Notes under the pieces: model-generated
Told to the model about the DNA's origin: nothing
What the model saw: only the letters and a program-made list of their open reading frames with translations
The model's database searches: none
NCBI GenBank assembly: GCA_002403175.1
Contig: DHHG01000267.1
Span: 1-8,769, forward strand
Direction of reading: 5' to 3'
DNA length: 8,769 bases
Origin: Syntrophaceae bacterium UBA4778
GTDB lineage: Bacteria; Desulfobacterota; Syntrophia; Syntrophales; UBA4778
Part shown: positions 1 through 5,141 of the stretch, one piece after another
Position numbering within the stretch: position 1 is the stretch's first letter
Layout: the number at the start of each line of letters is the position of its first letter
Made by a program: the position numbers and the translations under genes

Positions 1-1
1 C

Positions 2-133
2 TTTGATTTGAACGGGATCTGGTGGGCACAACCTATTTCGAACGGTATGATTTTCATTCTGCTTTACTTCAGAGCCAGGAAAGAATTAAAAGCGCTGGAT
101 GGATTTAATGGTTCTGCAATTCCTGCTGTTTGA
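2..133 (+). CDS. C-terminal end of a membrane transporter, probably MATE family (partial)
   Basis: The plus strand is open from the left edge and ends at TGA 131-133, giving 43 codons that start FDLNGIWWAQPISNG and continue with a hydrophobic stretch (MIFILLYF) followed by a basic tail (RARKELKAL). The G-(I/V)-W-W-A-x-P-I-S pattern before a last transmembrane helix and a short basic cytoplasmic tail is typical of the C-terminus of MATE-family multidrug/Na+ antiporters. The family assignment rests on that short stretch only. The gene converges on the penicillin-binding protein gene, and the two coding ends overlap by 29 bases (105-133). No terminator hairpin is visible in the overlap. Almost all of the protein lies outside the window, so substrate and start cannot be judged. 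It could be another polytopic transporter with a similar end. Confidence 0.55.
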   Translation, partial: FDLNGIWWAQPISNGMIFILLYFRARKELKALDGFNGSAIPAV

Positions 134-2105
134 ATTCTTGTATACCGGGTTCTGAAACGGGCACTTCGATTGCACCGCCTCCATGCTTCTCGCAGGCTTT
201 CATCGGCTCGGTGCCCTTCGTATAGAATTCTTCCCGTTTGGAAGGACACAGGGATGTAGCCAGTTCATTTATGGTCGGATCAATCAGAACAGAGATAACC
301 GTGTCAGGTTGTGCAAAATCGATTACAGGTTTCCCATCCAAAGCGCGGTTCATAAAATTTCCCCAGATGGGCGCACAGACAGCCCCTCCAGTAAATCCAG
401 GCCCCACCGACCTCGGCTTATCATATCCAACCCAAACCCCTGTAACGATCTGCGGTGAGTAACCGATAAACCAGGCATCCCGATAATCATCTGTGGTGCC
501 CGTCTTTCCCGCGACCCGCCTTTTCATCGAGAAATCTTTCAGGCTTTTGGCGGTTCCATAGGTGAGTACGTCCTTCAACATCTGGGTCGTTATGAAAGCA
601 GTAGATGGAGAAAGAACGGGAATCAGTGTTGGCGGAATCTCCGTCCAAGACCGGTGATTACGATCGTAAATGCGGAGGATCGTTCTTGTCTGGGGCCGCA
701 TACCGCCATTTGCAAACGGTGTATAAGCCGAAACAATATCATGCAAGGTAACTTCATTGGAACCAAGTGCAATAGAAAGATCGCCCGGTACACGGAAAGA
801 CAATCCCAGACGGGAAGCAAAGTCCGTAAAATAGGGTATTCCTATGCTATCGAGAACTTTCACGGCAATAACGTTGTTCGAATGCGCCAGGGCCTGCCTG
901 AGACTCATGTCTCCATACAGCTTTTTCTCATAGTTCTGAGGGCTCCACATCTGCTTGTTGCCCTGATCATAAGAAGCGGGAGAGTCATTCCAGATCATGC
1001 CCACCGTATAACCCTTTTCCAGGGCTGCCGCATAGATCAGGGGTTTGATAGAGGACCCTGGCTGCCGTTTCGCAAAGAAGGCACGATCGTAGGGATTTTG
1101 CGAGAAATCAACCCCACCGACAGATGCCAGAACATCCCCCGTATTTGGATCCATTGCCAGTAAAGCACCTTGGAGCTCCGGGGATATTCGCCGAACTCGC
1201 TCATTCAATATTTTTTCAGCCGCTCGCTGCAAGTTTAGATCCATGGCTGTTATGACATCCAGTCCGCCCTGCTCGATGATTCCCGAGCCGTAGCTTTCTA
1301 AAAGCTTATACCGCACATGGGCCAGATAGGAAGCTGCTTCTGCCGATCGGAAAACGGCTACCCGGCTGGTTCTAAGTTTCTTTCCTTTTCTGGGGGTGAT
1401 CATTTTCAGGTCCAGCATTCGCTTGACGATGAGGTTCCTCCTTTGCTTCACCATTTCCGGAGGTCCGGCGGGATTATACCGATTGGGCGCTTTCGGAGTA
1501 GCTGCCAGGAGAATACATTCAGCTTCGTTGAGCTCGTGCGGAGTTTTATCGAAATAGAGGCGGGCTGCCTGCGCAATGCCCCATGCCCCGTTTCCAAAAT
1601 AGATCTCGTTGAAATACATCTCCAGTATCTGCTTCTTTGTGTATTTCTTTTCGTATTCCATGGCCAGTATTCCTTCCCTGACCTTTCGCTCAATCGTTTT
1701 TGCCCCACTCAGATATCTGTTCTTAATGAGCTGCTGGGTAATGGTCGAACCTCCTTCAGCCATTCGACCCTTCATCACATCTTTTACGAGGGCTCGTGTA
1801 ATCCCGCGCACATCAATACCGCCATGCTCGTAGAAGCGGGAATCTTCTATGGCAATAAGGGCCTTTTGCAGGAATTCCGGGATTTGACCGATTCCGACCC
1901 AGTATCGTTTTTCCGAAAGAATCCGCCCCACAAACCGGCCCTGATTATCAAAAACCCGAATAGATGTGTAATCCAGGGGCAATAGCGGGTAAGCGGCAAT
2001 ATTCTCCTGAGCAATGGCGACATCGGAAAGCATCAGAACCATTATCATTCCAAGGATTGAGACCGTCATTTGAATCTTGGAAATTGAAAAGAAATGGAAA
2101 AACAA
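105..2105 (-). CDS. Class A penicillin-binding protein (PBP1A-type transglycosylase/transpeptidase)
   Basis: This bifunctional peptidoglycan synthase polymerises glycan from lipid II and cross-links the stem peptides at the outer face of the inner membrane. Positions below count from the proposed TTG start at 2105 (666 aa). A hydrophobic anchor lies at about 14-32. The GT51 domain shows EDSRFYEHGGID (87-98, catalytic Glu at 87), GGSTITQQLIKN (118-129) and KKQILEMYFNEIYFGNGAWG (157-176). The transpeptidase domain shows the nucleophile motif SSIK (Ser351), SNN (409-411) and KTGTT (534-538), so both activities look intact. The C-terminal tail is short with a few cysteines, and there is no large extra domain. 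The open frame extends upstream to 2249, with ATGs at 2249, 2159 and 2069, but none has a Shine-Dalgarno sequence. TTG at 2105 follows AAGGAG by 10 bases. The anchor ends in AIA-Q, so it resembles a cleavable signal as well as a membrane anchor. Terminal ends of this gene and the transporter gene overlap. Confidence 0.93.
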   Translation of the reverse strand: MFFHFFSISKIQMTVSILGMIMVLMLSDVAIAQENIAAYPLLPLDYTSIRVFDNQGRFVGRILSEKRYWVGIGQIPEFLQKALIAIEDSRFYEHGGIDVRGITRALVKDVMKGRMAEGGSTITQQLIKNRYLSGAKTIERKVREGILAMEYEKKYTKKQILEMYFNEIYFGNGAWGIAQAARLYFDKTPHELNEAECILLAATPKAPNRYNPAGPPEMVKQRRNLIVKRMLDLKMITPRKGKKLRTSRVAVFRSAEAASYLAHVRYKLLESYGSGIIEQGGLDVITAMDLNLQRAAEKILNERVRRISPELQGALLAMDPNTGDVLASVGGVDFSQNPYDRAFFAKRQPGSSIKPLIYAAALEKGYTVGMIWNDSPASYDQGNKQMWSPQNYEKKLYGDMSLRQALAHSNNVIAVKVLDSIGIPYFTDFASRLGLSFRVPGDLSIALGSNEVTLHDIVSAYTPFANGGMRPQTRTILRIYDRNHRSWTEIPPTLIPVLSPSTAFITTQMLKDVLTYGTAKSLKDFSMKRRVAGKTGTTDDYRDAWFIGYSPQIVTGVWVGYDKPRSVGPGFTGGAVCAPIWGNFMNRALDGKPVIDFAQPDTVISVLIDPTINELATSLCPSKREEFYTKGTEPMKACEKHGGGAIEVPVSEPGIQEFKQQELQNH

Positions 2106-2121
2106 AATGCCTTTTCTCCTT
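2103..2121 (-). promoter_or_regulatory. Ribosome binding site supporting a TTG start for the PBP
   Basis: On the minus strand, AAGGAG (2121 to 2116) is followed after 10 bases by TTG (2105 to 2103) in the PBP frame. It is the only good Shine-Dalgarno match near any candidate start of this gene. The in-frame ATGs at 2249, 2159 and 2069 are preceded by no purine-rich match. An ATT seven bases after the motif is also in frame, but it would be an exceptional start codon. Confidence 0.45.
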
Positions 2122-2151
2122 GTTGAAACATGCAAATCCTTACGGGATGGG

Positions 2152-2180
2152 TTTTGCATCAAAACAGGAACGCATGTCAA
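2152..2180 (-). promoter_or_regulatory. Possible promoter of the PBP gene (good -35, poor -10)
   Basis: The minus strand reads TTGACA at 2180-2175, a perfect sigma70 -35 hexamer. No convincing -10 follows at 16-18 bases, where the sequence is TGATGC/GCAAAA. If it is used, transcription would start near 2145, after the ATGs at 2249 and 2159, which fits the TTG start at 2105. The 9-mer TTGACATGC, including this hexamer, is repeated in the opposite orientation at 2296-2304. Confidence 0.22.
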
Positions 2181-2295
2181 GGATAAGTTTGAGATTGGGT
2201 TACAGATTGAACCTTTAGAGAAAAGACTCTGAGAAAAAAGCTGTCCCATATTCTTGGATAATCAACCCCAACCATGTTTCCATGATTATTTCAGC

Positions 2296-2322
2296 TTGAC
2301 ATGCTTCCTTATTCCCCATAAT
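2296..2322 (+). promoter_or_regulatory. Sigma70-like promoter for the winged-helix/ferredoxin gene
   Basis: TTGACA (2296-2301) is a perfect -35 hexamer. CATAAT (2317-2322) matches five of six -10 positions at a 15-base spacing, which is shorter than the optimal 17; overlapping alternatives give 16-17 with a worse match. A start near 2330 would create a leader of about 145 bases before the ATG at 2476. That is unusually long and contains the inverted repeats described separately. Confidence 0.4.
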
Positions 2323-2343
2323 AGGATCACAAGATTTAAATGC

Positions 2344-2471
2344 GCTGGAAATATAGGAAATTGAAATATTCTTAAACCGTCTCCTATGTTCCAGCAGTTC
2401 AATATATCCAGGTTTCATCACCACTGAAAAGCCTGGAAAATGAGACGTCTGAATTTTGCATAAAGGAGACG
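2344..2471 (+). promoter_or_regulatory. Structured 5' leader with alternative folds around the Shine-Dalgarno sequence
   Basis: Two exclusive pairing schemes can be read directly. In scheme A, GCTGGAA (2344-2350) plus ATAGGA (2353-2358) pair with TCCTAT (2382-2387) plus TTCCAGC (2389-2395). This gives 13 base pairs interrupted only by AT opposite G. A second hairpin follows: TCCAGG+TTTCA (2407-2417) with TGAAA+CCTGGA (2425-2429, 2432-2437), with a 7-base loop and a 2-base bulge. In scheme B, CGTCTCCT (2378-2385) pairs perfectly with AGGAGACG (2464-2471), which contains the Shine-Dalgarno sequence. Nested inside it, TTCCAG (2389-2394) can pair with CTGGAA (2433-2438). Scheme B uses bases needed by both hairpins of scheme A. 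I recognise no known riboswitch class. No U-tract follows, so translational rather than transcriptional control is the likelier reading. The 2344-2395 repeat could instead be a protein operator. Confidence 0.4.
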
Positions 2472-2475
2472 ATAA

Positions 2476-3567
2476 ATGGACCCGGAAAAGAAGATAACAA
2501 GCGTTTATGTTCAACTGGCTAAACACCTGGACACGCTCCATGTACCATTTCCTTCATCTGAATCCGGGGTTGAATTGAGAATTCTTAAACGCTGGTTTAC
2601 GGAGGAGGAGGCAAGTATCGCTGTTGCAATGAGGGGACGCCCTGAAACCGCGTCGGCCATTGCGAGCCGAATTGAAATGACACCCGAAACTCTGTCTCCC
2701 ATTCTGGAAAAAATGTCAAAAAAGGGGCTGATATTCCGCTCCTCAAAAGGAGCTCACCGTCGCTACCATCTTGTTCCCCTTGCAGAGGGCATGTGGGAAT
2801 TTCACCTGAATTCGATAGATCTGAATGATTTGCACAATCTGCATGAATATTTCGATACTTTTTTCCAGAAAGGGTGGTATGCGACACCCACGACGCAACA
2901 CAGGATCATTCCTGTGGCCCAGAGCCTTCCCAGCGATCTGGAAATTCTGCCCTACGAGCAGGCTGAATCCATCATCCAGGGCCATGAACGGATAGCTGTC
3001 GCTCGGTGCATTTGCCGCAAGGAAATGCAAATGCTCGGGAAAGGATGCGATCATCCATCTGAAGTTTGTTTGATATTCGATTCGGGAGCAGATTTTTATG
3101 TAGAAAACGGATTGGCACGTGAGATCACGCAAGATGAGGCATTGCAAATTCTAAAAACAGCGATGGACTCGGGACTGGTTCTGCAACCGGGAAACGGACA
3201 GAAGATCTGGTGCATTTGTATGTGTTGCAGCTGCTGCTGCATGATTTTGCGCGCTTTGCAAAAAATGGAAAGACCCGCTGAGGTAGTCCATTCAAATTTT
3301 TATGCCCAGATTGAAAATGCCAAGTGCATCTCCTGCGGTCTTTGCGAAGAGAAATGCCCTATGAATGCAATCCGGACAGGTTCAGACTTTCCTGAGGTGA
3401 ATCGAAACCGGTGTATTGGATGCGGCGTTTGTGTCGGCAACTGTTCAGAAAGTGTTATTCAACTGAGGCAAAAAGACGAGCAGAACCGTTATGTACCGCC
3501 TGAAAATGCAATAGAGATGACCATGCGGGTTTTGCAGGAAAGAGAGTCGCAAAAAACGAAAGTATAA
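2476..3567 (+). CDS. Winged-helix / dicluster [4Fe-4S] ferredoxin fusion protein, function unknown
   Basis: This is a predicted 363-aa soluble protein. Residues about 33-105 look like a winged-helix domain of MarR/ArsR type: a helix-turn-helix around TASAIASRIEMTPETLSPIL, then a basic wing with KGAHRRYHLV. A middle region carries C178-x-C180-R and C191...C198, followed by a dense cysteine cluster at 246, 248, 250, 251, 253, 254 and 255. The C-terminus is a classical bacterial ferredoxin domain with two CxxCxxCxxxC motifs (C284/287/290/294 and C313/316/319/323); the second lacks the usual final Pro. The two ferredoxin motifs should bind two [4Fe-4S] clusters, and the middle cysteines could hold one or two more. 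Similar proteins occur in anaerobes without an assigned function. A redox- or iron-sulfur-sensing regulator, or an electron-transfer partner, are both possible. The start is well fixed by AAGGAG seven bases upstream. The gene is monocistronic: divergent from the PBP and convergent with rmuC, 35 bases away. Confidence 0.9.
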   Translation: MDPEKKITSVYVQLAKHLDTLHVPFPSSESGVELRILKRWFTEEEASIAVAMRGRPETASAIASRIEMTPETLSPILEKMSKKGLIFRSSKGAHRRYHLVPLAEGMWEFHLNSIDLNDLHNLHEYFDTFFQKGWYATPTTQHRIIPVAQSLPSDLEILPYEQAESIIQGHERIAVARCICRKEMQMLGKGCDHPSEVCLIFDSGADFYVENGLAREITQDEALQILKTAMDSGLVLQPGNGQKIWCICMCCSCCCMILRALQKMERPAEVVHSNFYAQIENAKCISCGLCEEKCPMNAIRTGSDFPEVNRNRCIGCGVCVGNCSESVIQLRQKDEQNRYVPPENAIEMTMRVLQERESQKTKV

Positions 3568-3602
3568 TTCCAAGATTTCGCCCTTTGTGCTGGCTGCCCC
3601 GA

Positions 3603-4994
3603 TCACTCGACGCAGAGATGCTTGGTTTCTTTCGCGGTGAGCGAAATAGATTCCATGCTGTTTTCGATATCTTTCGGACTGGTGATCCCGAGTTCCTTGA
3701 AACGGCGCAGCGAAGGCAGGAGGCGGGATTCCAGAGATCGTACTGCGTCGTTGTAGGACTCAACGGATTTATTGAGGCCGCCTCCGATTTTCCCGATATG
3801 CTCGATAACTACTGCGAAGCGATCGAATAGTTCTCTTCCCAGTCGATTGATCTCCTGGGCTCCCTTTGCTATCTGCTCCTGCTGCCAGCCGAAAGCTACT
3901 GCACGCAGCAGGGCTATTAGAGTTGTCGGAGTAGCCAGAATTACTTTTCTTATGGTTCCATCTTCGATCAGCTTCGGGTCGTTTTCAAGCGCCGCACTGA
4001 AGAAGGATTCTCCGGGAAGGTACATGATCACCATTTCCGGGGCCGTCTCAAACTGATCCCAATAGGACTTCAGGCCAAGGCTGTTCATATGATTGCGGAC
4101 CTGACTGATATATCCGGAAATGGCCTTTTTCTTTTCTTCCTCAGAAAGCGCAGACACGGCATTCAGGTAAGCATCGACAGGCGCTTTGGCATCGATCACG
4201 ATGGTCCTCCCGTTCGGCAATCGGACGACCATGTCGGGACGCAACCTCCCCCCTTCCACATTAACGGAGACCTCTTCGTAAAAATCACAATGGGGCGCCA
4301 TTCCAGCCAGCTCTGCAGCACGTTTCAAACTCATCTGCCCCCAACTGCCGCTGACCTGGGGCTTCCGCAACGTGGTAACCAATGAACTGGTTTCCTTTTG
4401 AAGTTGTTCGTTCATCCGTGATAATGCCTGAATTGATTCGGCAAGACTTCCATAATGCTCGTTGCGATGCTTCTCCACATTTTTTAGTTCCAGCTCATAT
4501 CGATTCAGAACATCCTGCAAAGGCCGGATAATACCTTCCATCGCAGCATGGTGCTCGCCTAATTTTCCTTTCGTCTGTTCAACGATTCTTCCCAGATTTT
4601 CCTGCGCAAGTTGGAGAAAATTTTTATTCGAAGTTTCCAGAGCCGTGGCGGCATGAGCCTTAAAAGTCTCGATCATTTCATTGCGCATCAACGAAACCAG
4701 CTCTTTCTGTTCTTCGAGGTGCCGGCCTGTCTCATCCAATTTGGTGCTCATCGCCACATGCTGTCCTCTTTCCGTTTCAAGCTCCGCCCGCACCCTCTCC
4801 AGACTCCCTTCAGCCTGCATCAGTTGCGTTTTCAGTTGATCTGCATGCCCTTCGGCATACCTGGCCTTGCCTTCCAGTTCATTGAACCTTTCCGAAAATT
4901 CGAAATACATTTTGGAACGGATGGCATAACGAATGATAAATCCACCTGCCACGCCGCCGAGTACCAATCCTGTTACAAACAGCAAAACCTGCAT
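3603..4994 (-). CDS. rmuC: DNA recombination protein RmuC
   Basis: This 463-aa protein matches the RmuC family, implicated in limiting recombination at inverted repeats and in genome stability; its biochemical activity is poorly defined. An N-terminal transmembrane segment (about 3-22) is followed by a long coiled coil (about 35-205, heptad-rich with Glu/Lys/Gln). The conserved RmuC core then runs from about 210 to 440. It includes GSWGQMSLKRAAELAGM (216-232), LRPDMVVRLPNGRTIVIDAK (251-270), MVIMYLPGESFFSAAL (321-336) and the FGWQQEQIAKGAQEI block (368-382). Asp254 together with Asp268-Ala-Lys270 forms the PD-(D/E)xK nuclease-like signature of the family. The length is normal. ATG at 4994 is preceded by GGAGG (5003 to 4999), four bases away. 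The gene follows the HD-GYP gene on the same strand after 147 bases containing palindromic repeats, so co-transcription is uncertain. It converges on the ferredoxin gene without a visible terminator. Confidence 0.95.
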   Translation of the reverse strand: MQVLLFVTGLVLGGVAGGFIIRYAIRSKMYFEFSERFNELEGKARYAEGHADQLKTQLMQAEGSLERVRAELETERGQHVAMSTKLDETGRHLEEQKELVSLMRNEMIETFKAHAATALETSNKNFLQLAQENLGRIVEQTKGKLGEHHAAMEGIIRPLQDVLNRYELELKNVEKHRNEHYGSLAESIQALSRMNEQLQKETSSLVTTLRKPQVSGSWGQMSLKRAAELAGMAPHCDFYEEVSVNVEGGRLRPDMVVRLPNGRTIVIDAKAPVDAYLNAVSALSEEEKKKAISGYISQVRNHMNSLGLKSYWDQFETAPEMVIMYLPGESFFSAALENDPKLIEDGTIRKVILATPTTLIALLRAVAFGWQQEQIAKGAQEINRLGRELFDRFAVVIEHIGKIGGGLNKSVESYNDAVRSLESRLLPSLRRFKELGITSPKDIENSMESISLTAKETKHLCVE

Positions 4995-5026
4995 CCTGCC
5001 TCCAAAAACTATTTCTGTAATTGAAT

Positions 5027-5052
5027 ATTCACCGGAGCAAGCTCCGGCGAAT
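5027..5052. repeat. REP-like palindrome 1
   Basis: ATTC-A-CCGGAG-CAAG-CTCCGG-C-GAAT forms a near-perfect dyad: a 6-bp GC-rich stem with a 4-base loop, then one A/C mismatch, then 4 more pairs. No T-run follows on either strand, so it is a poor intrinsic terminator. The core AGCAAGCT is shared with the second palindrome at 5097-5117, which suggests a dispersed intergenic repeat family. Confidence 0.5.
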
Positions 5053-5070
5053 CTCCGATCCTTAAGTAAA

Positions 5071-5082
5071 ATGTTTAAACAT
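5071..5082. promoter_or_regulatory. Perfect 12-base dyad between the two palindromes
   Basis: ATGTTTAAACAT is its own reverse complement. It lies 77-88 bases upstream of the rmuC ATG and 60-71 bases after the stop of the HD-GYP gene. The symmetry resembles a site for a dimeric regulator acting on rmuC, but nothing else in the sequence confirms this. A clear promoter on the minus strand could not be identified beside it. Confidence 0.25.
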
Positions 5083-5096
5083 GATTCGCTCGCTTA

Positions 5097-5117
5097 TCCC
5101 GTAGCAAGCTGCGAGGA
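5097..5117. repeat. REP-like palindrome 2
   Basis: TCC-CGTAGC-AA-GCTGCG-A-GGA pairs with one wobble (T-G) and one bulged A. An alternative outer stem is ATTC-g-CTCGC (5084-5093) with GCGAGGAAT (5111-5119). It aligns in the same orientation with palindrome 1 (CCGnAGCAAGCTnCG, then GAAT), so the two look like diverged copies of one element. Confidence 0.4.
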
Positions 5118-5141
5118 ATGCGCTCACTGCCGGATTCTTCT

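Noticed and set aside
1317..1985. Long plus-strand open frame (222 codons) opposite the PBP gene, and another at 654-1163
   Set aside because: Both lie fully antisense to strongly conserved GT51 and transpeptidase motifs, have low-complexity Cys/Phe/Arg-rich translations, no ribosome site and no recognisable domain.
2360..2403. Pseudoknot pairing ATTGAA (2360-2365) with TTCAAT (2398-2403) around the leader stem
   Set aside because: The connecting loop of two bases cannot span a 13-bp stem, so it is sterically doubtful together with that stem; six pairs alone are expected by chance.
2215..2541. Minus-strand open frame of 108 codons across the divergent intergenic region
   Set aside because: It overlaps the start of the well-supported ferredoxin gene, its promoter and its leader; the translation has no family resemblance and no Shine-Dalgarno sequence.
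3568..3602. Terminator between the convergent ferredoxin and rmuC genes
   Set aside because: No dyad longer than a few bases is visible in the 35-base gap.
5027..5052. Intrinsic terminator for the HD-GYP gene
   Set aside because: The hairpin is good, but the minus strand continues with TGAATATTCAATTAC rather than a T-tract.
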